Source: Ignavibacteriales bacterium (lineage in GTDB: Bacteria; Bacteroidota; Ignavibacteria; Ignavibacteriales; Melioribacteraceae). Taken from it: a DNA stretch of 43,954 nt. Below, one piece after another: positions 26,278-34,844 of this stretch. The notes under the pieces are model-generated. The model worked only from the letters and a program-made list of their open reading frames with translations. It ran no database searches and had not been told where the DNA came from. Location: assembly GCA_016177735.1 (NCBI GenBank), contig JACOUS010000001.1, positions 47,756 through 91,709 on the forward strand. Direction: 5' to 3'. Each line of letters opens with the position of its first letter. Positions within the stretch are counted from its first letter, which is position 1. The position numbers and the translations under genes were made by a program.

Positions 26278-27744
26278 ATGAATAACCGCAAAATTAATAT
26301 TCTTGTTGTAGAGGATGAAGAATTCGACGTCAAAAGAATTCAGGCAACGCTGAAACCTTTTGAAGAAATTATCTGCATCAAAGAAATTGTTTCTTCGGGA
26401 AAAGACACTCTGCAATTAATAAAGGATAACAAACATCTATTTGATGTAGTTATTCTTGATTATCAAATTTCCGGCGGGCTTCAAGGCGAAGAATTAATCG
26501 AAGAAATAAAAAAGATCGACGGCACACTTCAGGTAATTGTTATTACGAAGATGACGATAAATCAAACCGATCTGCAATTTGCAACTCAATTGATTGAAAG
26601 CGGCGCTTCGTGGTTCGGTACGAAAAACCCGACGGACATTGATTACATTTATCAACCGACCGATTTTGTGCTTGCCATTAAAAATGCTTTTGAAAAAAGA
26701 AAACTCGAAATAGAAAAAGAAATTCTGAGGAAAGAACATTCAAGTTCTCAATCGAAGCTGGAAAATAATATTCAAAAAATGATTAACAATTATTCTTTGA
26801 TCGGCGAATCTCTTGCGATGAAAACAATTAAACGTGCGATCGAAACGTATGCAAAGACCGATGCAAATATTCTGATAATTGGTGAATCGGGGACGGGCAA
26901 AGAATTGGTCGCGCGGAATATTCATTATTACAGTCAAAGAAAATTTGAAAACTTTGTAACTGTGAATTGTTCTGCAATTCCGAACGAGCTAATAGAGAGC
27001 GAACTTTTCGGTTACGAAAAAGGCGCCTTCACCGATGCGAAAGAAGAGAAGCGCGGCTTGTTTGAACAAGCAGACGGCGGAACAATTTTTCTTGATGAAG
27101 TAAGCGAACTGCCGTTACTTGCGCAAGCAAAATTATTGAGAGTGCTCGAAAGCGGCGAGATTGATAAAATCGGAAGGAAAAAAAGTTACGGCGTTAATGT
27201 AAGGGTAATTGCGGCTACAAATAAAAATATCGAAGTGTTGATGCGCGAACGCCAGTTCAGAGAAGATCTATATTACCGGCTGAATATTCTAAACATTCAT
27301 CTGCCTCCTCTTAGAGAACGGAAAGATGATATCGCGCGGCTGCTGAATAATTTTATGGAAAAATCGTGCAATGAATTTCATGTTTATCCTCCCCAAGTTT
27401 CCGATGAAGCTTTGAAATTTTTGTCCGACTATCAATGGCAGGGAAACGTGCGGCAATTAAAAAATGTTGTGCAGCGGCTTGTATTGATGAGTTCAAATGT
27501 TATCGGCATCGATGAAGTAGAAGCGGCTCTCGGAATAAAAAATCAAATTGCTTTCGGCGGATACACTTTGCCGATTTATTCGAGAGAAGAAATTCCCCAT
27601 CTCAAAGATGCGGAGTTTGAATTCAAAAAAAGGTTTGTACAATTTGTTCGCAACAACTGCAAAACTGATGCTGAAGCGGCAAACAAAATAGGCATTGCAC
27701 GTTCAAATTTTCACCGTCTCTGTAAAGAACTGGGATTAAAGTAA
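26278..27744 (+). CDS. NtrC-type sigma-54 response regulator
   Basis: This 488-residue enhancer-binding protein has a receiver domain (acidic pair E12/D13, phosphoacceptor D61 in VVILDY, switch Thr in VIVITK). A helical linker leads to a sigma-54 AAA+ domain with Walker A GESGTGKE (202-209), Walker B TIFLDE (269-274) and arginine finger RQFREDLYYRLN. The sigma-54 contact loop reads GAFTDA (249-254) rather than GAFTGA, with the key F-T kept. A C-terminal Fis-like HTH follows (DAEAANKIGIARSNFHRLCKELGL). It probably completes a three-gene signalling unit with the kinase and binding protein. Targets are unknown and no transporter is adjacent. Confidence 0.93.
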   Translation: MNNRKINILVVEDEEFDVKRIQATLKPFEEIICIKEIVSSGKDTLQLIKDNKHLFDVVILDYQISGGLQGEELIEEIKKIDGTLQVIVITKMTINQTDLQFATQLIESGASWFGTKNPTDIDYIYQPTDFVLAIKNAFEKRKLEIEKEILRKEHSSSQSKLENNIQKMINNYSLIGESLAMKTIKRAIETYAKTDANILIIGESGTGKELVARNIHYYSQRKFENFVTVNCSAIPNELIESELFGYEKGAFTDAKEEKRGLFEQADGGTIFLDEVSELPLLAQAKLLRVLESGEIDKIGRKKSYGVNVRVIAATNKNIEVLMRERQFREDLYYRLNILNIHLPPLRERKDDIARLLNNFMEKSCNEFHVYPPQVSDEALKFLSDYQWQGNVRQLKNVVQRLVLMSSNVIGIDEVEAALGIKNQIAFGGYTLPIYSREEIPHLKDAEFEFKKRFVQFVRNNCKTDAEAANKIGIARSNFHRLCKELGLK

Positions 27745-27752
27745 CACAGTGC

Positions 27753-27863
27753 GGTTCTAAAAAATATTTTTTAAAATTCTTTAACGCAGAGAAGCCGCGC
27801 AAAACAACATGCAAGCGCAAGGAAGCACAAAGAACGCAGAGGTAGTAGAAATTTTTTAGAACC
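27753..27863. mobile_element. 111-bp MITE-like element with 13-bp terminal inverted repeats
   Basis: GGTTCTAAAAAAT at 27753-27765 and its exact complement at 27851-27863 bound a 111-bp segment starting 8 bp after the response regulator stop. The interior reads like degenerate ACGCAGAG / GCGCAAGG / CACAAAG / AACGCAGAGG units. From memory this matches a dispersed repeat whose reverse translation gives LCVLCASL-type false proteins in many environmental genomes. No transposase is present, and no clear target duplication could be confirmed. Confidence 0.55.
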
Positions 27864-28217
27864 ACTTTTGGTCTTTGAAATGTCTGCTAATATTGCTGTA
27901 ATCTTCCGTGTGCGGCACATAAAAGATTATCAAAAAGAAAACAATGTTGTAAAATTGATAACACAAAAAGATTTATAGTGAGTTAAAATTTTACAAGCTG
28001 TTTTTCCACTCCAAAAATAAACTTAGTCAAGTTGTTGTAACTAAGTAACCTAAAGTAACCGTTTAACTTTTTCCCCTTGCAAACTATTCCGGAATAAAAA
28101 CTTTTTCTCTTTTGGCATACATGTTGGGTAATTTGTCAATCATTTGAAAGGCTACGATTATTTGAAACTTACCCGTACATAAATAATATTACTTTTCAAA
28201 ACTACAAGGAGAGGCAT
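27864..28217. promoter_or_regulatory. Regulatory spacer before TonB receptor of the glycan locus
   Basis: This 354-bp gene-free stretch contains a perfect 10-bp inverted repeat, TTGTAAAATT (27947-27956) and AATTTTACAA (27987-27996), separated by 30 bp. It also has a direct repeat AAGTAACC near 28044-28060. A LacI-like half-conserved palindrome, AGTAACCGTTTAAC, lies at 28054-28067. Together these suggest a controlled promoter, although I cannot place -35/-10 boxes with confidence. Confidence 0.5.
28054..28067. promoter_or_regulatory. Candidate LacI-type operator before TonB receptor
   Basis: AGTAACCGTTTAAC matches 11 of 14 positions of the perfect palindrome GTTAAACGTTTAAC that precedes the LacI gene at 39600. 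The right half is identical. Control of this receptor by that LacI protein is inferred. Confidence 0.4.
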
Positions 28218-30728
28218 ATGAGTAGAAATATTTACCAAAAGTTACTAAGACTTGTCTTAGTTCTTTTTCTAATTCCGGTTTTGATATCAGCACAAAACAC
28301 TGGCACAATTACCGGAAAAGTTACCGACACGAAAGGAAGCCCGATTCCTTTTGCAAATGTTGTATTGGTTGGAACAACCATAGGAGCGGCGGCAAATATT
28401 GACGGAAACTATTCCGTAGAGAAAGTTCCTCCAGGCGATTATACTCTTAGTGCTACTGTAATCGGTTATCGCGAAGCTAAATCAAAAATAAATGTAACAG
28501 CAGGCAAAACTACAACACAAGATTTCACACTTGCCGAAGATGTTCTGCAAATGGAAGGTGTTGTAATAACCGGTACTGCCGGCGGTTCGGGAGTTAAAAA
28601 GAAAGACGCAAGTTTTGCTATTACGACAATATCTCCCGCAGCTTTAGAACAATTGGCGCCGCCAAGTACGGCTGCGGCTTTGGATCTGGTGCCCGGTGTT
28701 TGGTCGGAAAGTTCCGGCGGAGTAGCCGGTGCAAATATTATGGTTAGAGGTTTGCCTTCAGGTGGAGATGCTCCTTTCGTAACTATGTCTATTAACGGAG
28801 CGCCGCTTTACGGTGCACAAACACTTTCGTTTTTTGAACAGAGTACAATCTTCCGCATTGACGAAACTGTTGCATCAACCGAAGCGTTGAGAGGTGGTCC
28901 AAGTTCTGTTTTTTCAAACGGCGAAGCCGGCTTAACAACAAACTTTAATTTGAAAAAAGGAACAGATATAACTAAGGGTAGAGTTAAGTACTCAACTTCT
29001 GATTTTGGCTTGCAGAGAGTTGATGCTGTTTTAAGCGGTCCCGTTGTAGATAAATTATATTATATGGTGGGCGGTTTTTTTAGAACATCACCGGGAATTA
29101 GAAATACTCAATTTAATTCCGAAGACGGGCAGCAAATTACATTACAGCTTACCAAAGTATATGACAAAGGCGTTATAAATGCTTTTTCAAGATTTACAGA
29201 TGACCACGGACAGTGGGTTCTTCCGATGGCATTAGGTACGGGCAACGATCTTGGTACATTCTCACCACTCGGCAATTCAACGCGCTTCCGTACTCTGCAG
29301 ATAAATGCACAAGGCGACAGTGCAACTTTTGATTTTTCAAAAGGACGCGGATGGAAAGGCGCAATAAGCGGATTGAACTTTGATTATGATTTAGGCGGAG
29401 GCTGGACAGTTAGAGATAATCTCTCTTATACAAAAGGTAATGCCAATACTTACGGTTTTGTACCCAATGGCAACCCTATGAGCGTAAGCGCCTTAAAAGC
29501 AAAAATAGGTGCAAATACAATTCAAACAGTCGGCGGTAAAAACCTTACATCAGGTTATGTCCAAAGTTATGGAAGCTGGGTAGTAGAAAAAGAATTGGAA
29601 TCTTTAACAAACGATATAAGCTTAACAAAAAATGTTGAAAACCATAAACTCACCATCGGTGCTTATCAAGCATACTGGACTACAAACGATTTCTGGACTC
29701 TCGGCAATCATATTCTTGTAGAAAATGTTGAGAATGGCGACATAATAAAAGATGTTAACCCAAATGAAGTTGCCGGAAGTTGGAACTACGGACTTAACGA
29801 AGCTGGCGATGCAAGAGTATTTGCAATTTATGCCGGTGATTCTTGGCAGTTGAATGAGAAAGTAAGATTGGACCTCGGTGCAAGATATCATTTCTTTAAT
29901 CTCAACTTTACATTAGATCACGGAGCTCAACCCGATGGTGTAACAGATTTAACTGCTTCATTAGATGGCAACGATTGGGCTGGTACAGCAGCTATCAATT
30001 ATGCAATCGATACAGACTTCGGAGTTTTTGTCCGCGGTTCAAAAGGATTGTTTTACCCGAACTTTGATAATATCAGAGAAGGGAATAATTACAACTTAAC
30101 AAGCGGTACTTTGCAAGATGGAACAATCGAATCAAGTTTGTTTAACCAATATGAACTTGGATTTAAATACGAACACAGTTATTTCAGTTTATTCTTAACC
30201 GGTTTCGTGAACACAGTGGAAATTTATGACGGCGGCGTTGGTTCCACATTTGCGGCTGCTCAATTAAAGACAAGAACATTCGGCACCGAAGTAGATGCCG
30301 GCTTAAGTATCAGTAAATTCAAAGTTGGATTAACCGGAACACTGCAAAGCGGAGAAATTACAGAATCCCCGAATGCACCGGAAACAGTAGGCAATAAAAT
30401 CTGGCGTCAGCCCAGCGTCCAATTCCGTCTTGCCCCGAGTTACGACTTCCAGTTAAGCGATAACCTTCAGGCTACATTATACGGTGCAATAAGATATGTA
30501 GGCTCACGCTGGAACGATAGAGATAATTCTTATGAATTAGATTCTTATTCAAAATTGGATCTTGGTCTTAATCTTTCTACAACCGGAGGCTTAACATTTA
30601 ACATAAGCGGCGATAATCTAACAGACTCAGAGGGTTTAACAGAAGGAGATCCTCGTGACCCGACAGCTAAAAACGGGCGCCCGCTGTTCGGACGCTCATT
30701 TACTTTTTCTATCAGTGTAGATTTCTAA
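28218..30728 (+). CDS. TonB-dependent receptor of the glycan-utilisation locus
   Basis: This 836-residue outer-membrane importer has a signal peptide to about residue 25 (LISAQ). The carboxypeptidase-regulatory-like domain is GTITGKVTDTKGSPIPFANVV through VIGYREAKSKINV. The plug contains ALDLVPGVWSESSGG, ANIMVRGLPSGGDAPFVTMSI and ALRGGPSSVFSNGEAGLTTNF. The barrel ends in FTFSISVDF. AAGGAGAGG precedes the ATG. No SusD-like or DUF4249 partner is next to it. The following genes (GH65, MFS, trehalase, GH92) suggest a trehalose-, alpha-glucoside- or mannoside-containing ligand. A hairpin terminator lies between it and the GH65 gene. Confidence 0.92.
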   Translation: MSRNIYQKLLRLVLVLFLIPVLISAQNTGTITGKVTDTKGSPIPFANVVLVGTTIGAAANIDGNYSVEKVPPGDYTLSATVIGYREAKSKINVTAGKTTTQDFTLAEDVLQMEGVVITGTAGGSGVKKKDASFAITTISPAALEQLAPPSTAAALDLVPGVWSESSGGVAGANIMVRGLPSGGDAPFVTMSINGAPLYGAQTLSFFEQSTIFRIDETVASTEALRGGPSSVFSNGEAGLTTNFNLKKGTDITKGRVKYSTSDFGLQRVDAVLSGPVVDKLYYMVGGFFRTSPGIRNTQFNSEDGQQITLQLTKVYDKGVINAFSRFTDDHGQWVLPMALGTGNDLGTFSPLGNSTRFRTLQINAQGDSATFDFSKGRGWKGAISGLNFDYDLGGGWTVRDNLSYTKGNANTYGFVPNGNPMSVSALKAKIGANTIQTVGGKNLTSGYVQSYGSWVVEKELESLTNDISLTKNVENHKLTIGAYQAYWTTNDFWTLGNHILVENVENGDIIKDVNPNEVAGSWNYGLNEAGDARVFAIYAGDSWQLNEKVRLDLGARYHFFNLNFTLDHGAQPDGVTDLTASLDGNDWAGTAAINYAIDTDFGVFVRGSKGLFYPNFDNIREGNNYNLTSGTLQDGTIESSLFNQYELGFKYEHSYFSLFLTGFVNTVEIYDGGVGSTFAAAQLKTRTFGTEVDAGLSISKFKVGLTGTLQSGEITESPNAPETVGNKIWRQPSVQFRLAPSYDFQLSDNLQATLYGAIRYVGSRWNDRDNSYELDSYSKLDLGLNLSTTGGLTFNISGDNLTDSEGLTEGDPRDPTAKNGRPLFGRSFTFSISVDF

Positions 30729-30790
30729 AAAACAGTTGATAAGGCATTTAAAAAAATGCAAAATGTTTCTTCATAAATCATGTTGTTTGA

Positions 30791-30831
30791 GGCACAGGCA
30801 GTTTAGTTTATAATTTATAAAAGCCTGTGCC
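30791..30831 (+). terminator. Hairpin terminator after TonB receptor
   Basis: GGCACAGGC and GCCTGTGCC form a perfect 9-bp stem around a 23-nt AT-rich loop. The tail (CCTTATTGT) has few T, so termination may be partial. Confidence 0.65.
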
Positions 30832-30866
30832 CCTTATTGTCGCTCATAATTTGTGGATTATCTCAT

Positions 30867-30944
30867 ATGTTCACGAGGAAAATTAAAATATCACTTTCGC
30901 GGTCAGTTATAATGTTTTGTCTTTATCCGGCATTTACGGAGTAA
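30867..30944 (+). CDS. Short upstream ORF resembling the start of the MFS gene
   Basis: This is a 25-codon ORF (MFTRKIKISL...) whose stop lies 4 bp before the GH65 start and overlaps the spacing after its GGAG. The 35 bp from 30860 to 30894 match the start region of the MFS gene (33593-33627) at 29 positions, and seven of the first ten residues agree (MPTWKIKTSL). It may be a leader peptide, a remnant of a duplicated transporter 5' end, or a shared translation-control segment. Whether it is translated is unknown. Confidence 0.35.
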   Translation: MFTRKIKISLSRSVIMFCLYPAFTE

Positions 30945-30948
30945 TAAA

Positions 30949-33156
30949 ATGAATCCACTCGTAAAAAAAATTGCAACGGTTTTTTTCAGTTTAACTATGC
31001 TTGCAAATTTTATCTGTGCTCGGAATTCCGAATACGAAATATCTACTGCGAAAGTTAAAACATATTTCCCAACGTACATCGGCAATGGACATTTTAGTGT
31101 TGCATCAACTCAGCTCGGCACTCTTCCGGCTGAATCTTACATGATAAAATTTTATGACCACGGAGAGAACGACATTCCAAGGATAGCTAATCTTCCGGCT
31201 TGGAACGAGGTTAATTATTTCAACGGAAAGAAATGGTTGAATGAATCAAACATAGAATCCGATCATTTTGAAAATTATCAACAAACTTTGGATATGTTGA
31301 ACGGTCTTCTTCGCACAAGTTACAGCTGGAATTTTTCCGATGACAAAAACGAAAAATATAAGACCGATATTGACATACTTACATTTGTTTCAAGGAAAGA
31401 AAAAAATCTTGCCGTTATTAAATTTGAATTCGCAGCAGATTTTTCAGACGAGATAAAATTATCTTTCCCTTTAAATGAACGGCAGAAACCTGAAAGGATT
31501 GAACTTGCCGTTCTCGAAAAAGTTGAAAGCGGCAAGCCCGGTGAATGGTCCCCTTTCTGGTATCCCGGATTTACAGAAGTAACGGAAATAAACTCTGCAA
31601 AGAAAGCAAATGGCGCTAAGTTGCGGGCTCTTTCTCAAACTGAAGGAAGAGGAACAAAAGCCGCATTGGCATCTGAAATATATTACGAAGATTTAGGACA
31701 GACTCCGGAAATATCAACTACATCTACAAAAAAATCAGCAGAGATTGAATTTAAATTCAGAACGCAAAAAGGAAGAAAATATATTTTCTATAAGCTTGTC
31801 TCTATTGTTCCGGAATTTGAAAGCAAAGGCAATTTAGTTGAACAAGCACAAAAAATTGTTGAGCAAGCAAAGAGAGCCGGATTTGACAAATTACTTGCGG
31901 ACCATAAAGCCGAGTGGGAAAATTTATGGCAGACGGATATTATCATCGAAGGTGATGCCGAACTTCAAAAGATTGTCCGCTCAATGATTTTTTATCTTCT
32001 CTGCAGTGTTGATGAAAATACCGGATTCGGAATTCCGCCGATGGGACTTGCAACTGCCGGATATTTCGGGCATATCTTTTGGGATTCCGATATTTATATG
32101 CAGCCGCCGCTTTTAATAATGTACCCCGAAAAAGCAAAATCGCTTGTGATGTTCAGGCATTCTACTTTAAAGAGTGCACTTGAAAATGCAAAGATCAATA
32201 AATACAAAGGTGCAATGTATCCGTGGGAAGCCGATGAAATCGGAAAAGAAACAACACCGTTCTTTGCATATCAAAATGCTCTCCGCGAGAATCATATTGT
32301 TGGTGATGTGGCTTTTTCTCAATGGCAATATTTTACTGTAACAAATGATACAAGCTGGCTGAGCAAATGCGGCGCGGAAGTTATTAGAGAGACAGCAGAA
32401 TTTTGGACTTCGAGAGTAAACTACAATAAAGAGAAAGATCGTTACGAGATTGGCAAACTTGTTTCCGTAAGCGAAGGATTGACCGACGTAAGCAACGAAA
32501 CTTATACGAATACGATTGCCAAAATAAATTTGGAACTGGCAATTAAAGTGAGTGATTTACTTCGTCTTGAAAAAAATCCGCAGTGGGATGAGATAAGCAA
32601 AAAAATGTTTATTCCTTTTAATGCTGAAAAAGAATATCACCCGACTTTTGAAAATGCCGGCGCCGGTGAAGGTGCAACGGAATTGTGGTCGAGTGTGGTT
32701 AATTTGTTGTGTTATCCTCTACAAGTAGGAATGACTGAAAATGCAAAAAGGAACGATCTGACTCATGCCGTAAAAAGTTTGGAGCTTCACGGTGCGGGCG
32801 CAATGATGGGAGTTAATTTCTTATCAATTATTGCGGCAGAGTTGGGAAGCGACAGCTTGTTGAATTTCACTTTGGACAAAACATTAAAAGGATATCTCAA
32901 GCCTCCGTTTTATGTTCTTTCCGAAACTCATGAAAATAAATCAATAAATTTTTTGACGGGAGCCGGATCATTTCTTCAGCAAGTTATTTTCGGTTACACC
33001 GGTTTAAGAATAACCAATGACGGAGTAATCCAAAAGTACAACCCGATGCTTCCGAAAAAAGTAAAGCGGCTTCTACTCAAAAACTTTACCCTGAATAATA
33101 GAAAGTACGATGTGATTGTTGAAAATAATAAGATCGAAAAGATTCCGCGGAATTAA
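30949..33156 (+). CDS. Secreted glycoside hydrolase family 65 protein (trehalase/kojibiosidase-like)
   Basis: This 735-residue protein has a signal peptide (cleaved near ICA-R, residue 24), so it is periplasmic. The GH65 (alpha/alpha)6 domain is recognised by GHIFWDSDIYMQPPLLIMYPE (375-394) and YKGAMYPWEADE (419-430). SVSEGLTDVSNETYTN lies at the place where phosphorylases have GPDEYH...DNNAYTN, and E509 is the expected general acid. The loss of GPDEYH and the export signal favour a hydrolase over a cytoplasmic phosphorylase. GH65 hydrolases include acid trehalase (Ath1), kojibiose hydrolase and PGGHG, and I cannot choose among them. GGAG sits 7 nt before the ATG. It lies between a TonB receptor and an MFS transporter. 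Confidence 0.85.
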   Translation: MNPLVKKIATVFFSLTMLANFICARNSEYEISTAKVKTYFPTYIGNGHFSVASTQLGTLPAESYMIKFYDHGENDIPRIANLPAWNEVNYFNGKKWLNESNIESDHFENYQQTLDMLNGLLRTSYSWNFSDDKNEKYKTDIDILTFVSRKEKNLAVIKFEFAADFSDEIKLSFPLNERQKPERIELAVLEKVESGKPGEWSPFWYPGFTEVTEINSAKKANGAKLRALSQTEGRGTKAALASEIYYEDLGQTPEISTTSTKKSAEIEFKFRTQKGRKYIFYKLVSIVPEFESKGNLVEQAQKIVEQAKRAGFDKLLADHKAEWENLWQTDIIIEGDAELQKIVRSMIFYLLCSVDENTGFGIPPMGLATAGYFGHIFWDSDIYMQPPLLIMYPEKAKSLVMFRHSTLKSALENAKINKYKGAMYPWEADEIGKETTPFFAYQNALRENHIVGDVAFSQWQYFTVTNDTSWLSKCGAEVIRETAEFWTSRVNYNKEKDRYEIGKLVSVSEGLTDVSNETYTNTIAKINLELAIKVSDLLRLEKNPQWDEISKKMFIPFNAEKEYHPTFENAGAGEGATELWSSVVNLLCYPLQVGMTENAKRNDLTHAVKSLELHGAGAMMGVNFLSIIAAELGSDSLLNFTLDKTLKGYLKPPFYVLSETHENKSINFLTGAGSFLQQVIFGYTGLRITNDGVIQKYNPMLPKKVKRLLLKNFTLNNRKYDVIVENNKIEKIPRN

Positions 33157-33279
33157 TCGCAGATGTCGTGTATCGGTTCATTTCACTTTTTGTTTTAACA
33201 CAATTTATAAAGACCGGTTGTGTGAATTAAGAAAATAAAAAACTGTTAAAACAGTTGTACAAAAGTAAATCAGTTTTTA

Positions 33280-33307
33280 TTAACACACGGCTTAAGCCGT
33301 GTGTTAA
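33280..33307. repeat. 28-nt perfect palindrome
   Basis: TTAACACACGGCTT is followed directly by its exact complement AAGCCGTGTGTTAA with no loop. It lies after the GH65 gene. It could be a terminator core or one of the dispersed palindromes, and no T-run follows. Confidence 0.75.
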
Positions 33308-33474
33308 TGGGCAAAAAATAAAAAGCAAAACCGTTTCACCTGTCCGGCGTTCTTTTTGACGGAACGGTTTACAAATTAATTCACAAAACCAGTTTTATAA
33401 AATTAGAATAATAGCTTGTATGAAAAACGTAGAACGAAATATTGTCTCGAATTTTAAAATTTTTTCTCATGACT

Positions 33475-33538
33475 CCCATGAGCGGTTCGGCACATCCGGC
33501 TTGACGAAAGTTGAGCCGGACGAATCGCTATATATGGG
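33475..33538 (+). ncRNA. Possible structured RNA element with GAAA-capped stem
   Basis: An inner stem TCCGGCT-TGAC/GTTG-AGCCGGA (33495-33520) closes on a GAAA tetraloop. After a 5-nt one-sided bulge (GCACA), a 9-bp stem AGCGGTTCG/CGAATCGCT (33481-33529, one G-T) continues. The flanks CCCAT/ATGGG can add a third helix. It ends about 60 bp before the MFS start codon. It might be a cis-regulatory leader, a relic of a ribozyme, or simply a repeat; I do not recognise a named family. Confidence 0.4.
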
Positions 33539-33599
33539 TTGAATTTTCGCACAACAAAAAATAATCTATACAATTGAATAAAACGCCGGATGATCTCAC

Positions 33600-34823
33600 A
33601 TGCCCACATGGAAAATTAAAACATCACTTTTCTTGAACTACTTTGTGTTCGCAATTCTTCTGAATACGGTAGGAATTGTTATTGCACAGGTTATCGAAGA
33701 TTTTAATGTAAACAGACTTACCGCCGGAACACTCGAAGCATTCAAAGATCTTTCGATTATGACCGTCTCATTTGTGTTTGCATCGTTCGTTCCGAAATTC
33801 GGTTATCGAAGAACAATGATTTCCGGTCTCGTTGCAGTTACGTTCGGAAGTATGATCATCGCGGCAATAACACAATATTGGTCGGCGCCGGTTTTATATG
33901 CAATCACCGGCTCAAGTTTCGCGCTGATGAAGGTTTCCGTTTATTCAAGCGTTGGATTGATTACAAAAACTCAGAAAGAACACACCGGTTTTATGAATAC
34001 ACTCGAAGGAGTATTTATGACCGGCTCGCTTACCGGTCCGTTAATTTTTTCTTTGATGATAAGTTTGAATCATTGGCGGAACACATATTGGATAATCGCA
34101 ATCTTAACAACAATCTCTCTCGTATTAATGTTGTTCACGGAAATTGATGAGAGCGAAGTGAAAGCCGAAGCAAAAGATTCCGGATTCTTAAAAATGTTTT
34201 TGTTGTTCAAGTACCCGATGGTTTGGGTCTTTATAGCATGTGCATTTTTATACGTAATGATTGAACAAAGTTTCGGCACATGGCTGCCAACATTTAACAG
34301 AGAAATATTTCATTTGTCGCAAGCACAGTCGGCATCGTTCTTAAGTATTTACGCCGGTTCGATTGCGTTCAGCAGATTTTTTGCCGGATATTTATCGAAA
34401 CGTTTTTCGTGGCTCGGTATTCAACTGGTTTATTTAGCCGGCGCGTTTCTGCTTACGCTGATAATATTAATTCAGACAATCGACTTTACCGCAGAAGTAC
34501 ATGAAAATTGGTATGAAGCCCCGCCGCTTGCATTTATTTTTTCTATGATCGGATTTTTTCTCGGTCCCATTTATCCCACAATTTGTTCTATTGTGTTAAG
34601 CAAACTTGAAAAAGGTAAACACAGTTCTATGACCGGGTTAATAATAATTTTTTCCGCACTCGGCGGAACATCCGGCTCGATGATTATAGGATTCTTTTCG
34701 CAAAACTTCAGTGTGCACAGCGCGTTTTATTTCCCGTTAATTCCGATTACACTGCTTGCGTTCATGTTAATTCCGTACAAAAAATTATCGGATAAATTTG
34801 GGATTGAACATCATACCTTATAA
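33600..34823 (+). CDS. MFS transporter, probable sugar importer
   Basis: This 407-residue inner-membrane carrier has about twelve hydrophobic helices in two halves. The first half has the loop PKFGYRRTMISG, which stands for the family loop GxxxDRxGRR, and the second has SKRFSWLG. The small-residue helices and EGVFMTGSLTGPL recall the sugar-transporting FucP/TsgA-like side of the superfamily, although the substrate cannot be fixed. Trehalase follows after 21 bp, which makes trehalose or a related disaccharide a good guess. No clear Shine-Dalgarno precedes the ATG. The start region is partly duplicated at 30860-30894. Confidence 0.85.
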   Translation: MPTWKIKTSLFLNYFVFAILLNTVGIVIAQVIEDFNVNRLTAGTLEAFKDLSIMTVSFVFASFVPKFGYRRTMISGLVAVTFGSMIIAAITQYWSAPVLYAITGSSFALMKVSVYSSVGLITKTQKEHTGFMNTLEGVFMTGSLTGPLIFSLMISLNHWRNTYWIIAILTTISLVLMLFTEIDESEVKAEAKDSGFLKMFLLFKYPMVWVFIACAFLYVMIEQSFGTWLPTFNREIFHLSQAQSASFLSIYAGSIAFSRFFAGYLSKRFSWLGIQLVYLAGAFLLTLIILIQTIDFTAEVHENWYEAPPLAFIFSMIGFFLGPIYPTICSIVLSKLEKGKHSSMTGLIIIFSALGGTSGSMIIGFFSQNFSVHSAFYFPLIPITLLAFMLIPYKKLSDKFGIEHHTL

Positions 34824-34844
34824 TGAATTGAATAAAAAAACACT

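Larger units (their letters stand above)
33157..33599. other. Structure-rich 443-bp spacer before the MFS gene
   Basis: No gene is seen. Inverted repeats are dense: AACTGTT-AA-AACAGTT (33241-33256), a 28-nt perfect palindrome (33280-33307), AAACCGTT/AACGGTTT (33328-33370), CTCATG/CATGAG near 33466-33480, and a long GAAA-capped hairpin (33475-33538). The first three probably end or stabilise the GH65 transcript. The last may belong to the MFS leader. Confidence 0.6.

Noticed and set aside
27623-27865. Minus-strand ORF reading LCVLCASLRLH-like text
   Set aside because: It overlaps the response regulator end and the MITE-like repeat, and such text is a known by-product of that repeat type.
28218-30728. 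SusC with a missing SusD partner nearby
   Set aside because: The receptor has the carboxypeptidase-like domain, but no SusD-like gene is found in the window, so a SusCD label is not supported.
33475-33538. Group II intron domain V
   Set aside because: The GAAA loop and AGC start are suggestive, but domain V is about 34 nt with a 2-nt bulge on the 3' side, while this element is longer with a 5-nt bulge on the 5' side.
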